DNA of 64,000 nucleotides from contig JAHDEZ010000001.1 of the NCBI GenBank assembly GCA_020628425.1, positions 1 to 64,000 on the forward strand. The letters are read 5' to 3'. Position numbers and translations under genes: made by a program. The notes beneath the pieces were generated by a model, which saw only the letters and a list, made by a program, of their open reading frames with translations, was not told where the DNA came from and did no database searches. Positions within the stretch are counted from its first letter, which is position 1; each line of letters begins with the position of its first letter. This document shows, piece by piece, positions 26,272 to 34,628 of the stretch. Origin of the DNA: Hellea sp. (GTDB lineage: Bacteria > Pseudomonadota > Alphaproteobacteria > Caulobacterales > Maricaulaceae).

Positions 26272-26472
26272 CTAGTTCACTTCAAATGTGATATTGACGT
26301 TGACTCGGTACTTTTCAATTTTCCCATCTTTTACAGTGACGGACATATTATTGATATTGGCTGAGCGGACATCATTGACGCTTTTAGAGGTACGCTCAAC
26401 AGCATTCTCGATGGCATCATCAAAAGACTTTGTGCTTTCAGACATGATTTGGACAGATTTCATTACTGCCAT
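26272..26472 (-). CDS. Dodecin family flavin-binding protein
   Basis: A 66-aa small protein of the dodecin family, which forms hollow dodecamers storing or buffering flavins (or CoA in some species) in the cytoplasm. Matching features are the N-terminal strand KSVQIMSESTKSFDDAIENA, the helix AVERTSKSVNDVRS, then the strands SVTVKDGKIEKYRVNVNITFEVN. The usual flavin-stacking Trp is replaced in this sequence, where the position before the NM-S-V strand reads INNMS, so ligand preference may differ. It is monocistronic with a strong terminator. Confidence 0.9.
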   Translation of the reverse strand: MAVMKSVQIMSESTKSFDDAIENAVERTSKSVNDVRSANINNMSVTVKDGKIEKYRVNVNITFEVN

Positions 26473-26544
26473 AATAGTTCTCCCATTTAAGATTGATAAT
26501 CTTTCTTGGGACGAAAAGTCTTAAAAGAGTGATAAACAAACTGC

Positions 26545-27687
26545 TTAAGCCGTTCCAGTAATCCAACCACCACCAAGAACTCGGGCTTGGGCCCCATCGG
26601 GAGCATAGAACACACAGGCCTGACCGGGCGAAACCCCTTCTTCAGGCTCTTCGAGGCGGACGACGATCTGGTCGTCCATCCAAACTAGATTAGCTGGCTC
26701 CGGAGGTCGGGTTGAACGGATTTTGACACCAATTTTCTGGCCATCCAGTTCTTTGTCAAAAACCCCGTCACCGATCCAGTTCACATCAGTCAGGAAGATG
26801 GTCGAGCGCGCCAGCGCCGAACGCGGGCCAACGACGACCTGTTTTTTATCCGCATCAATGCGAACAACATATAAAGGGTCCTGCCCAGACCCGTCTTTTA
26901 AACCCAAACCGCGGCGCTGCCCGATGGTATAATACATAATGCCGCGATGTTGCCCGAGGACAGTCCCATCCATATGAACCATGTCGCCAGGGTCGGCCGC
27001 ATCAGGACGTAGCTTTTCAATGACATCTGTATATTTTCCCGTCGGCACAAAACAAATATCTTGACTGTCAGGCTTAGACGCGACGCGCAAACCAAACTCC
27101 TGCGCCAGCTTACGGGTCTCACTTTTGTCCATACCGCCCAGTGGAAAGCGCAAGAAATCCAACTGCTCGCGAGTTGTCGCAAACAAGAAATAACTCTGAT
27201 CCTTGCCGTAATCATGGGCGCGGTGCAGTTCCGGCCCCATAGGCCCAATGACGCGTTTGATGTAATGACCCGTCGCCATACAATCGGCGCCCAGATCTTT
27301 CGCCACTTGAAACAGATCGCGAAACTTGACCGTTTGATTACAGCGCACACAAGGAATAGGCGTCGCGCCCTTAAGATAAGTATCGGCAAAGTCCTGCATG
27401 ACGCTGTCATTAAATTTACTCTCATAATCGAGTACATAATGGGGAAAGCCCATCATTTCGGCCACACGCTGGGCGTCATAAATGTCTTGCCCGGCACAAC
27501 AGGCCTTTTCTTTCTGGATGGCCGTACCGTGATCATAGAGCTGCAGGGTCACCCCGATGACGTCATAACCCTCTTTAGCGAGCATGGCCGCGCATACAGA
27601 ACTGTCCACACCGCCAGACATGGCGACAACTACACGCGTCTCATTTGCAGGCCTGAAAAAGCCTAACGAATTTGTATTTTCAACCAT
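26545..27687 (-). CDS. mnmA: tRNA-specific 2-thiouridylase
   Basis: Adds sulfur to U34 of Lys, Glu and Gln tRNAs; cytoplasmic. The PP-loop [15 protein letters not shown] (about residues 22-36) binds ATP. The catalytic cysteines are in VRCNQTVKF (~110) and DSQDICFVP (~210). Length is 380 aa from ATG 27687; the frame is open to 27810, but that extension is not family-like. I saw no strong Shine-Dalgarno at 27687 (AGAGTGGCAG upstream). The long upstream region is shared with sciP on the other strand. Confidence 0.94.
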   Translation of the reverse strand: MVENTNSLGFFRPANETRVVVAMSGGVDSSVCAAMLAKEGYDVIGVTLQLYDHGTAIQKEKACCAGQDIYDAQRVAEMMGFPHYVLDYESKFNDSVMQDFADTYLKGATPIPCVRCNQTVKFRDLFQVAKDLGADCMATGHYIKRVIGPMGPELHRAHDYGKDQSYFLFATTREQLDFLRFPLGGMDKSETRKLAQEFGLRVASKPDSQDICFVPTGKYTDVIEKLRPDAADPGDMVHMDGTVLGQHRGIMYYTIGQRRGLGLKDGSGQDPLYVVRIDADKKQVVVGPRSALARSTIFLTDVNWIGDGVFDKELDGQKIGVKIRSTRPPEPANLVWMDDQIVVRLEEPEEGVSPGQACVFYAPDGAQARVLGGGWITGTA

Positions 27688-27872
27688 ATCTGCCACTCTG
27701 ATATTAGGAATTCCACTGTAAATTCCCTGAATCTCATTAACCTTTACCTGTGAATTCGTTAATTTCGCGCACCATATAGGGGCACAACTGTTGCAAGTCG
27801 AGACATGCAATCTTTCAAGGCATTATGAATCTCCCAATAGAATCAACAACTTAGTTTTTTACAAGGCTTACG

Positions 27873-27954
27873 TTAACCATGATTGATTTCCGTTAACCTT
27901 GGTAAACCATTGTTTTTATTGATATTTTTTCTCCGCGCTTAAAGTCTTTTTAAC
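27873..27954 (+). promoter_or_regulatory. CtrA binding sites upstream of sciP
   Basis: TTAA-AGTCTTT-TTAAC at 27939-27954 is an exact CtrA consensus (TTAA-N7-TTAAC), 65 bp before sciP. Two TTAACC half-sites lie at 27873 and 27893, 20 bp apart. CtrA activating sciP is established in Caulobacter. Confidence 0.75.
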
Positions 27955-28018
27955 AAACCCCCCTTATAAAATTTACATGAATTGGTGAAACTGAGGATAA
28001 ATAAGGGGCCCAAATAAA

Positions 28019-28291
28019 ATGAGCACTCAGAAAATAAAGAGAGAAAATGTGGTCATCGGACCAGAAGGCACACCGTTGACACTGGCAGATCTGCCAGCAC
28101 CGGACACAGTTCGCTGGGTTATTCGTCGCAAAGCCGAAGTTGTCGCTGCAGTGCGTGGCGGACTACTGACACTGGAAGCAGCCTGCGATCGCTATGGTTT
28201 GTCCGGTGAAGAGTTTTTATCTTGGCAAAGGTCAATTGAAAGCTATGGAATTCCAGGCTTGCGAACAACCCGGATACAACAATATCGCTAA
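28019..28291 (+). CDS. sciP: CtrA inhibitor SciP (DUF1153)
   Basis: A small helix-turn-helix protein that in Caulobacter blocks CtrA-dependent transcription in G1 cells. The 90-aa product has the family's core: VIGPEGTPLTLADLPAPDT, RWVIRRKAEVVAAVRGGLL (about residues 38-56), then AACDRYGLSGEEFLSWQ and GIPGLRTTRIQQYR. The perfect CtrA box upstream and the ctrA gene 3.5 kb away support the assignment. It ends in its own terminator. Confidence 0.95.
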   Translation: MSTQKIKRENVVIGPEGTPLTLADLPAPDTVRWVIRRKAEVVAAVRGGLLTLEAACDRYGLSGEEFLSWQRSIESYGIPGLRTTRIQQYR

Positions 28292-28318
28292 ATTGCGTTT
28301 TAAATACTGAACCAAAGA

Positions 28319-28350
28319 GCTGCCCTTATGCTGTTGAGGGCGGCTTTTTT
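28319..28350 (+). terminator. Rho-independent terminator of sciP
   Basis: GCTGCCCT (28319-28326) pairs with AGGGCGGC (28337-28344) with one G-T pair, followed by six T. Confidence 0.82.
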
Positions 28351-28501
28351 ATTGCCTGCATAATCACTTATACGCATATTTAACCATAGACTCAAAAAAG
28401 CTTTTCTTAAGCCTGACATTTAGACGGCCCTTAAGACCTTTCGATTAGAACACTCTCAACAAGGTCGCGTGAGACGACCATTTATGTAGGGTGTTTGAAA
28501 A

Positions 28502-29194
28502 ATGGCTAAAAATAATAATAAGCCAAAACCACGGATTGCGCCAAAGCAACGCTTAGTGCCTGTGTTTTCGGCCAGTCATGGTCTGGGCGAAACGTCGGTA
28601 ACAATTTCATTAGCAAAAGCTGCGGCTGCACGTGGAGAAACTGTTTTAATGATCGACTGTCAGGATGGTCGCCTCATGCAGGAGGCCGGTATTATCTACA
28701 ACAAAACCCTGGCAGATGTATTCTTCCGCGACGCGAAAATGCAGGATGTCAAATATGTCACGAGTAATGAGCATTTCACAGCCGTTGCTGCCGGACGAAT
28801 GAGCCTCGACATTTTGCTGGGAAGTCTGGCGGCCCTGTCTTTGGATTATGACTGGGTATTTGTAGGAACCACAAGTGGCTGCACTCCGGCCCATGTGCGT
28901 CTCGCAGGCGCGGCAGATACAAGTCTGCTGTGCTATGATGCCGATCTGGAAAGATATATGCGGGCATATTGGATGATCGAGGCTATTCGGCGACGCCATC
29001 CTGATTATGACCCGCTTTTGATGTCTTTTGGTTCGCAATCAACGGCTAATGACACGGCTTTAATGCTGATCGAGTCGGTTAAAGAATTTTTAGGGGCACC
29101 ACCGCCCTATATCGGACACGAGTCCGATCCGTGGGTCGCGCCAAAAACTCTGCTCAATATGATTGACCAGGCCAAAATCAGAAACGCTGCCTGA
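28502..29194 (+). CDS. ParA/MinD/FlhG-like protein with degenerate Walker A
   Basis: A 230-aa cytoplasmic protein with the fold pattern of deviant Walker ATPases: an N-terminal strand VPVFSASHGLGETSVTISLA, then ETVLMIDCQDG, and YDWVFVGTTSG where MinD/FlhG have their Walker B. The signature lysines of KGGxGKT are both missing (SASHGLGET), so ATP binding or hydrolysis is doubtful. The C-terminus is AP-rich then amphipathic. FlhG/YlxH-type proteins set flagellar number and position, and the gene sits among sciP, fliJ and ctrA, so a flagellar or polar role is my best inference. The upstream region has a TTAACCAT CtrA half-site (28380-28387) and a GACTC methylation site. Start ATG follows a weak ribosome-binding site. 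Confidence 0.7.
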   Translation: MAKNNNKPKPRIAPKQRLVPVFSASHGLGETSVTISLAKAAAARGETVLMIDCQDGRLMQEAGIIYNKTLADVFFRDAKMQDVKYVTSNEHFTAVAAGRMSLDILLGSLAALSLDYDWVFVGTTSGCTPAHVRLAGAADTSLLCYDADLERYMRAYWMIEAIRRRHPDYDPLLMSFGSQSTANDTALMLIESVKEFLGAPPPYIGHESDPWVAPKTLLNMIDQAKIRNAA

Positions 29195-29295
29195 TCGGCG
29201 AAAGTCCCTTTTTAAAAAATTCCATTTTTTTCATCTACAGCGACGGATTTGGCGGGCCGAACCGTTTGATGTAATGAAACGCATGGAGTTTTGAT

Positions 29296-30018
29296 ATGAC
29301 ACGCAGAAAAACCTTACTACTTTCCGGCATTGCCGTCATCACTATGGGAACGATAGCGCATGCCAATCCTGCTGCCGATACCAATAAAGACGGCGTAATC
29401 TCGCGCGCAGAATTTATGGCTGCGGCTCAAGCCAAGTTTGACCGTTCGGACCTCAATGGCGACGGATTCATTTCCAAAGATGAACGGGAAGGTGCGCGGG
29501 CCGTGAAAGAAGCTGAGCGACGAACGGAGCATTTTAACCGCATTGATACCAATGGTGATGGCGTTATTTCCCGCGACGAATTTGAAAACGAAGCAGATAT
29601 GCGTCACGACAAACGCTCAGATAGGCGCGACAAACATCAGGATATGCGCCAACAACGCATGGAAGAGCTGAAAACTCAGGCCGACACAAATGGTGACGGG
29701 GTTGTTTCAGACGCTGAACGCCAGGCTATGCGGGAAAACTTCGAAGGCCGGCGTGGTGCACGACGCGAGCGCATTCAAGAATTTCGTGATCGCCGGCAGG
29801 ATAGAAACTCAGAAAGCCGCTCTATTGGTGAAGGTCCCGTGGGACCGCGCGGAGACGACCCGCTTTCTCGCGTGGATACAAACGGCGATGACCTAATCTC
29901 TTCTCAGGAATTTCTGGCAGGTGCTGAACAAATGTTCGAACATATGGATGCTAATGGTGACGGTCAGCTGGAAAAAGGTGAAGGTCGGCGCCACAAACGC
30001 CCAGGTCGCGGTCGTTAA
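29296..30018 (+). CDS. Secreted EF-hand calcium-binding protein
   Basis: A 240-aa protein with a signal peptide (cleavage near IAHA/NPA) and six EF-hand loops at residues ~28-39, 52-63, 84-95, 130-141, 194-205 and 218-229, each of the D-x-N/D-x-D-G-x-I/V type (for example DTNGDGVISRDE). Loops four and five are separated by a long Arg/Asp/Gln-rich charged helix. It is probably periplasmic. The sigma-factor gene starts 11 bp after its stop, and the anti-sigma gene follows, so it may act as the calcium or envelope-stress sensor or output of that regulon (inference). Confidence 0.88.
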   Translation: MTRRKTLLLSGIAVITMGTIAHANPAADTNKDGVISRAEFMAAAQAKFDRSDLNGDGFISKDEREGARAVKEAERRTEHFNRIDTNGDGVISRDEFENEADMRHDKRSDRRDKHQDMRQQRMEELKTQADTNGDGVVSDAERQAMRENFEGRRGARRERIQEFRDRRQDRNSESRSIGEGPVGPRGDDPLSRVDTNGDDLISSQEFLAGAEQMFEHMDANGDGQLEKGEGRRHKRPGRGR

Positions 30019-30028
30019 GGACCTTGAT

Positions 30029-30598
30029 ATGGAGTTAGCGAATTCAAAACAGGCAAGTCCAGACCCGGATAGCGATATCATACCGGCCTTGATGAACCAG
30101 GATCAGAAAGCCTTCTCGGTACTGGTGGACCGGCACGTCAAGAACCTTTCGGCGCAAGCGGCACAAATGTTGGGTGATGTCCACATGGCAGAAGATGTGA
30201 CACAAACAGTCTTTCTCAAAACTTGGCAAATGCTGCCGGGTTGGGAAACAGGTAATGCCAAGCTCGTGACATGGATGCGTCGGGTCTCGACCAATTTGTG
30301 CCTGGACATTCTACGTAAGAAAAAACCTGTCTATACAGACAATGTTCCAGATATCGCCAGCGAACAACAAAATGCTGAGGATCAATTAACGGACGCTGAG
30401 CGGAATAAATGGGTCAGAACCTCTATGGAGTCTTTGTCGGAACGGCAACAGGCAGCATTGACACTTTTTTACTATCAGGAACTGCCGCAAAAAACCTGTG
30501 CAGAAATTATGGAATTGACGGTACCGGCTTTTGAAAGCCTGCTCCGGCGGGCTAGAAAAGCCCTGAAAACCACAACGCTAAAAACCGCAACCGTGTGA
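30029..30598 (+). CDS. ECF-type RNA polymerase sigma factor
   Basis: A 189-aa sigma-70-family factor with region 2 (PALMNQDQKAFSVLVDRHV, DVHMAEDVTQTVFLKTWQ, NLCLDILRKKKP) and region 4 (LSERQQAALTLFYYQELPQ, then AEIMELTVPAFESLLRRARKAL). The start is ATG 30029, preceded by AAGGA eight bases upstream; a longer frame from 29921 overlaps the EF-hand gene and is not credible. It is flanked by an exported EF-hand protein and a single-span membrane protein that looks like its anti-sigma factor, 13 bp downstream. Target promoters are unknown. Confidence 0.92.
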   Translation: MELANSKQASPDPDSDIIPALMNQDQKAFSVLVDRHVKNLSAQAAQMLGDVHMAEDVTQTVFLKTWQMLPGWETGNAKLVTWMRRVSTNLCLDILRKKKPVYTDNVPDIASEQQNAEDQLTDAERNKWVRTSMESLSERQQAALTLFYYQELPQKTCAEIMELTVPAFESLLRRARKALKTTTLKTATV

Positions 30599-30611
30599 AC
30601 GGGAGAAGAAT

Positions 30612-31088
30612 ATGACCTTAATCGAATTTACCGAATTAGTAGAAACATACGGAGCCGACAGTGCCCGATGGCCCGATGATCTTCGCGAAGCGGCATCATT
30701 ATTCATGCAGGCGAATAAAGCAGATTGCGATGCTATTCTAGTAGATGAAGCTCGACTCGACTCATTGCTTGAAGGCGCGCGCCTAAATCCAGGAACAGAT
30801 ATGCTCAAGGCCCGTATATTATCATCCATCGAAGCGCCAGTCGCTCAAAGTACATCAACTGAAACCGCGCCGGCACGCGGACGGGTATTTAGCTTTGGCC
30901 ATAAAGCCATTGCTGCAATGATGCTCTTATCGTTTTCCCTGGGCTTTGCTGGTGCGAGCGTTTTAAAATTGCCCGGCCAAGATAATATCACAGATGACTA
31001 CGTCACAACGGAATGGGCGGAATTGGCAGATGATTACGATCTCGGTGACATTTATGACTGGGTCGACAGCGAAGATACCGGTAATTAA
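30612..31088 (+). CDS. Putative membrane anti-sigma factor
   Basis: A 158-aa protein with a cytoplasmic N-terminal half, one transmembrane helix (KAIAAMMLLSFSLGFAGASVL, about residues 97-117), and an acidic periplasmic tail. The N-terminal ELVETYGADSARWPDDLREAA is typical of small membrane proteins encoded just after ECF sigma genes in alphaproteobacteria. The classic zinc anti-sigma HxxxCxxC motif is absent. Context (third gene of EF-hand/sigma/this operon) is the main evidence; direct sigma binding is inferred. Start ATG 30612 follows GGGAGAAG. Confidence 0.72.
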   Translation: MTLIEFTELVETYGADSARWPDDLREAASLFMQANKADCDAILVDEARLDSLLEGARLNPGTDMLKARILSSIEAPVAQSTSTETAPARGRVFSFGHKAIAAMMLLSFSLGFAGASVLKLPGQDNITDDYVTTEWAELADDYDLGDIYDWVDSEDTGN

Positions 31089-31126
31089 AACTGGGAAATT
31101 CAACATACCCAATTCGAACATATTAA

Positions 31127-31152
31127 AAAAGGCGGGTTGAAACCCGCCTTTT
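31127..31152. terminator. Bidirectional terminator
   Basis: AAAAGGCGGGTT (31127-31138) pairs perfectly with AACCCGCCTTTT (31141-31152) between the convergent anti-sigma and fliJ genes. The A-run on one side and T-run on the other let it work in both directions. Confidence 0.88.
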
Positions 31153-31176
31153 CCCGCTCCCCAAAACTTTTAGGTA

Positions 31177-31548
31177 TTATGCGCCCCGTTTCATCCGGCG
31201 TTCGGCTTGCTGTGCCAATTGACGGGCACGCACGCGTTCGAAACTATCTAAAGCTTCCATCGCCATTTGCAGCTCATTGGCGAGATCAGCATTCTGCGAT
31301 GTAATGTCATCCAGAGATGACCGAAGGTTTTTCTTTCGGGCGATAACTGACTGAGCGTATGAACCATAAGCTACATAGCCATCTCGTTCCGCATCCGGAT
31401 CGACTTCGTCCTCAGGGACACTGTCATTTAATTTACGAATTTGTCGCTCGAGATCTTCCCGTGTCGCTTCGAGAACCGCAATTCTCTTTTGAAGATCCTC
31501 AATCGCAAAGCGCGTTTGGCGGATACTCCGCTCCATTGCCTGACTCAT
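31177..31548 (-). CDS. fliJ: FliJ-like flagellar export chaperone
   Basis: A 123-aa, almost wholly alpha-helical protein forming an antiparallel coiled coil: a first helix rich in I/L/R/E (RQTRFAIEDLQKRIAVLE), a central turn containing GYVAYGSYAQSVIARKKNL, and a second helix. The central turn matches the FAYPxFAxA-x-RxxNL-type motif of alphaproteobacterial FliJ, and FliJ genes often sit next to ctrA in this class. FliJ works with the FliI ATPase in flagellar type III export. No fliI is seen here. Divergent from ctrA. Confidence 0.72.
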   Translation of the reverse strand: MSQAMERSIRQTRFAIEDLQKRIAVLEATREDLERQIRKLNDSVPEDEVDPDAERDGYVAYGSYAQSVIARKKNLRSSLDDITSQNADLANELQMAMEALDSFERVRARQLAQQAERRMKRGA

Positions 31549-31668
31549 AACTCACCTAAACATTTGTTTTTTATTAGGGGTTTTCCCCTTTGAGCTCTTT
31601 ATAGATGAAAGGCATTACGGTCTGGTAAACAGAATGAAAAAAATACACGTCCGGTTGTAAGTACCCTG

Positions 31669-31750
31669 TTAACCAAATTTGTTAAAAAAGCGCCATCATT
31701 GTTAACACTTGATTTACGGGATTCACTTAAGTCTCGATCTAAGTTAACCA
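31669..31750 (+). promoter_or_regulatory. ctrA promoter region with CtrA half-sites and GANTC
   Basis: Three TTAAC elements occur (31669, 31702 and 31744 regions), including a palindromic GTTAAC-CAAATT-TGTTAA pair. A GATTC at 31720-31724 is a CcrM (GANTC) methylation site. CcrM-sensitive, autoregulated ctrA promoters are established in Caulobacter; the exact promoter here is not resolved. Confidence 0.5.
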
Positions 31751-31795
31751 TATTCCCATGACCAATGGGGGTGATTCGCCGGGAGGTAAGGGCTT

Positions 31796-32491
31796 ATGCG
31801 CGTTCTTCTTATAGAAGATGATAGTGCAACCGCACAGGGCATCGAATTAATGCTGAAGTCAGAGGGCTTCAATGTATACACCACTGATTTGGGGGAAGAA
31901 GGCGTCGATCTCGGCAAGCTTTATGATTATGATATCATCTTGCTTGACTTGAACCTGCCCGACATGCCGGGTTTTGACGTGCTCAAAACCCTTCGTATGG
32001 CGAAGGTCAACACACCTATATTTATTCTTTCAGGTACCTCCGATATTGATAGTAAAGTTCGCGGCTTGGGGACTGGCGCCGACGACTATATGACCAAGCC
32101 TTTCCATAAAGATGAACTGATTGCCCGCATTCATGCGGTTGTGCGTCGCTCAAAAGGTCATTCACAATCAATCATAACTACTGGCGACATCAAAGTAAAT
32201 CTGGATGCAAAAACCGTTGAAGTCGGTGACCACCGCGTTCACCTGACTGGCAAAGAATATCAAATGCTCGAGCTGCTCTCTTTGCGTAAGGGCACAACTC
32301 TGACCAAGGAAATGTTCTTGAACCACCTTTACGGTGGCATGGACGAGCCTGAGCTGAAAATTATCGACGTCTTTATCTGTAAGCTGCGCAAGAAACTGGC
32401 GTCTGCCACTGGCGGTGACCATTATATTGAGACCGTCTGGGGCCGCGGCTATGTGCTGCGCGAACCCGCGAAAGACAAGCTCTCAGCTTAA
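31796..32491 (+). CDS. ctrA: Cell-cycle master response regulator CtrA
   Basis: OmpR-family response regulator controlling division, flagellar, pilus and methylation genes. The receiver domain has the acidic pocket EDD (residues 7-9), the phospho-acceptor Asp51 in [13 protein letters not shown], and TKPFHKDEL with the conserved Lys. The C-terminal winged helix is very like Caulobacter Ctr[41 protein letters not shown], and [10 protein letters not shown]. Length 231 aa is exact for the family; the C-terminus ends KLSA, close to the AA-type degron recognised by ClpXP. Followed by a strong terminator. Confidence 0.98.
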   Translation: MRVLLIEDDSATAQGIELMLKSEGFNVYTTDLGEEGVDLGKLYDYDIILLDLNLPDMPGFDVLKTLRMAKVNTPIFILSGTSDIDSKVRGLGTGADDYMTKPFHKDELIARIHAVVRRSKGHSQSIITTGDIKVNLDAKTVEVGDHRVHLTGKEYQMLELLSLRKGTTLTKEMFLNHLYGGMDEPELKIIDVFICKLRKKLASATGGDHYIETVWGRGYVLREPAKDKLSA

Positions 32492-32513
32492 ACGAACAAG
32501 GCTTCGCCCCAAA

Positions 32514-32543
32514 AAACCCGTCTCACTGAGGCGGGTTTTTTTT
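32514..32543 (+). terminator. Rho-independent terminator of ctrA
   Basis: AAACCCG at 32514-32520 pairs with CGGGTTT at 32532-32538, with an inner CTC/GAG pairing, followed by T8. Confidence 0.85.
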
Positions 32544-32651
32544 ATTAAACTTGACAGAAATCTTCTATTATCCTGTTTAGCATCATGATATAGTTCGCAT
32601 TCTAGTAGTGGGGACAGTCAGGATGATAAACGATTTTTCACATTTACCTGG

Positions 32652-33902
32652 TTGGTCTTGTTATTGCTTACAATTCAGAGCCCCGCACTGGCGGCTGATT
32701 TGTTTATCCCTATTGCTTTGGACGAACAGGACGGGATAACGACCGAAAAGTTTGATAGTGAAATTCGAAATCAGTTTGTGGCCTTAAATGTCGATGCTGC
32801 CGAGTCAGTATTTTCCAAATCAAATCCCGCTGAATCAATCAGACTTCAGTTATTTGCGGGTGAGGAGGTCGTCATTCAGCGAAGCGGTTTTGATACCAGG
32901 CTCGGTGGCGGCGCCATTGCCTGGAGCGGCAAAGTTTCTGGATTTGAGGATGGATTTGCGACACTGGTTTATAGACGTGGTGGGATAATTGGTCATGTTC
33001 AATACGGAACCGAAACCTATCGTATTTCGCCTGGTGAGTCCGGTCTTCACAAAGTGACGGAATTGGATATTTCGAATTTTTCTGTCGGCGAGGATGCGAT
33101 CCCAATATCTGAAGACTCGATAGAAGAAATAGACGAAAAGCAGAATTCGGAAATACCCTCAATCCAGACCTGGCAACAGCGAGTCGAGATTTTCTATATG
33201 TATACCGAGGAAGCCAGACTGCAATCCCTTGCCGCACGTACAACAATTAGAGACGAGGCGTTACTATCACTCGCTATGCTCAATATGACCATGGATAACA
33301 CAGCATTGCGGGGCTATAAGTTCAAATTTGCTGGCATTAGGGGACTTAGTTGTGGCTTTGTAGAGGGTGGTAGAACTCACGAACAGATGATTATAGAAAT
33401 CGGGGATCTTACCGGCTGTGTCGGACAGCGTGCCGCCCAAAAACGCGATGAAGCCGGAGCAGATTTGATCGCTGTATTGAAGAGCGCAGGAGACGAGAAT
33501 TTATGTGGTGTAGCTTTTCTATCTGGCGGCGGCAGCGATAAAGGGATTTCCCTGACCAATCGAGGGGGCTGTATTTCAGCGCATATTTTGACTCATGAAG
33601 TTGGTCACAATTTTGGCATTAATCACGATCGTTATATGTATGGATATAATCCGCCGTCATACGCATTTAATTTTGGCTACACCTTGCCTCACGCAAACAC
33701 GCCCATTCGCTCGGTAATGGCTTACAACGATGAATGTAGCAGTCAGGGCGTTTTTTGCCGGACAGTTCCCGTATTTTCAAACACTCATAAACTGGGCCAA
33801 TGGAACGGATATACGATGGGGCGGGGACTACATCATCGCCATCCGGCTTTGGGCAGAAAAATGATAATCAATAAATGGGATATCGTGGCTAATTTTCGGT
33901 AA
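32652..33902 (+). CDS. Secreted metzincin-type zinc metalloprotease, start possibly frameshifted
   Basis: A 416-aa predicted secreted protease. The zinc motif HEVGHNFGINHD (HExxHxxGxxHD) and the Met-turn RSVMAYNDEC mark it as a metzincin of the reprolysin/ADAM-like type. Cys pairs (DECSSQGVFC, GLSCGF, LTGCVG) suggest disulfides. The only in-frame start is TTG 32652, which leaves a shortened signal peptide. An ATG with AGTCAGG upstream lies at 32623 but in another frame; a single added base in the AAA at 32628-32630 would join them to give MIKRFFTFTWLVLLLL, a perfect signal peptide. I suspect a one-base deletion (real or sequencing). An N-terminal region of ~170 residues is probably a propeptide. 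Confidence 0.82.
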   Translation: MVLLLLTIQSPALAADLFIPIALDEQDGITTEKFDSEIRNQFVALNVDAAESVFSKSNPAESIRLQLFAGEEVVIQRSGFDTRLGGGAIAWSGKVSGFEDGFATLVYRRGGIIGHVQYGTETYRISPGESGLHKVTELDISNFSVGEDAIPISEDSIEEIDEKQNSEIPSIQTWQQRVEIFYMYTEEARLQSLAARTTIRDEALLSLAMLNMTMDNTALRGYKFKFAGIRGLSCGFVEGGRTHEQMIIEIGDLTGCVGQRAAQKRDEAGADLIAVLKSAGDENLCGVAFLSGGGSDKGISLTNRGGCISAHILTHEVGHNFGINHDRYMYGYNPPSYAFNFGYTLPHANTPIRSVMAYNDECSSQGVFCRTVPVFSNTHKLGQWNGYTMGRGLHHRHPALGRKMIINKWDIVANFR

Positions 33903-33909
33903 ACGCTGA

Positions 33910-34104
33910 CTAAACTTTATCATCAAATAAATCCTCTATCCGGCACTCAAATAGTCTGGCCAGTTTGAACGCCAGCGGCAGGGATGGATCGTAACGGCCT
34001 GTTTCTATGGCGTTAATCGTCTGACGGGACACATTCAGCTTGTCGCCGAGGGTCGCCTGTGACCACCCCTGCTCTGTCCTGTATTGTTTGACGTGGTTCT
34101 TCAT
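33910..34104 (-). CDS. Small XRE-family transcriptional regulator
   Basis: A 64-aa helix-turn-helix protein that is essentially one DNA-binding domain: KQYRTEQGWSQATLGDKLNV, SRQTINAIETGRYDPSLPLA, then KLARLFECRIEDLFDD. This is the common form that is paired with a small membrane protein and represses its own operon. The start lies immediately after the stop of the upstream membrane-protein gene. The tandem repeats at 34541-34576 upstream of that gene are probable operator sites. Confidence 0.92.
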   Translation of the reverse strand: MKNHVKQYRTEQGWSQATLGDKLNVSRQTINAIETGRYDPSLPLAFKLARLFECRIEDLFDDKV

Positions 34105-34503
34105 TTAACAGGTCTCACCTGGTCCTCTGACCAGAAACTGCCCCAATCCAAAAAGAACACAGAAAAGCGGAAAAACATAGAAAACCGGGAATGCCGGCGC
34201 ATCTGCCAGGAGCTCGACAAAACCCCAACCGCTTGAGAAAATCATTATAGATGTCACACTGAATAGGATGGCTTTGACCATTTGCGACTGAACATATTCA
34301 TCGCTTTCGCGGTAAAAACGAACGGCGCCCCACATAAACCACCAGACGAAAATAGCCGGTATAAAGGCAATGATATAATTGAGCGTCTGCGGCAGCGCGG
34401 TGTTTTTAATGGTCAACGAGGCTCCAAAGATACTGAAAAGGTAGAAGATCATAGAGACGGCGGTGTTTATGAAATATCGCTTATGCGCTTGAGACGATTT
34501 CAT
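34105..34503 (-). CDS. Small multi-span membrane protein paired with an XRE regulator
   Basis: A 132-aa protein with four hydrophobic segments (for example FINTAVSMIFYLFSIFGASL, YIIAFIPAIFVWWFMWGAV, AILFSVTSIMIFSSGWGFV, PAFPVFYVFPLFCVLFGLG). I do not recognise a named family with certainty. It is immediately followed by the XRE gene with no gap, a recurring two-gene arrangement. The start ATG 34503 is followed upstream by GGGAGC, a likely ribosome-binding site, then the repeated operator region. Confidence 0.72.
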   Translation of the reverse strand: MKSSQAHKRYFINTAVSMIFYLFSIFGASLTIKNTALPQTLNYIIAFIPAIFVWWFMWGAVRFYRESDEYVQSQMVKAILFSVTSIMIFSSGWGFVELLADAPAFPVFYVFPLFCVLFGLGQFLVRGPGETC

Positions 34504-34520
34504 GTTTAGCTCCCTTTGCT

Positions 34521-34576
34521 TGTAAAGTCACCTTTACATAGTCAAGGAAACTTTACATGTCAAGGGTACTTTACAA
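34521..34576. promoter_or_regulatory. Operator region: palindrome plus tandem 18-bp repeats
   Basis: A palindrome TGTAAAG-TCAC-CTTTACA (34521-34538) is followed by two tandem 18-bp copies, GTCAAGGAAACTTTACAT (34541-34558) and GTCAAGGGTACTTTACAA (34559-34576). They share the CTTTACA core with the palindrome. The region lies between the XRE/membrane operon and the plus-strand gene at 34629, and is the likely target of the XRE protein. Confidence 0.65.
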
Positions 34577-34628
34577 TATAATTTGCAACACAACTCTTAA
34601 AATCTCAGCTTCTCAATGGACTCTATAT

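Noticed and set aside
31669-31685. TTAAC-N-TTAA upstream of ctrA as a full CtrA box
   Set aside because: The spacing between half-sites is nine rather than seven, so I report only half-sites there.
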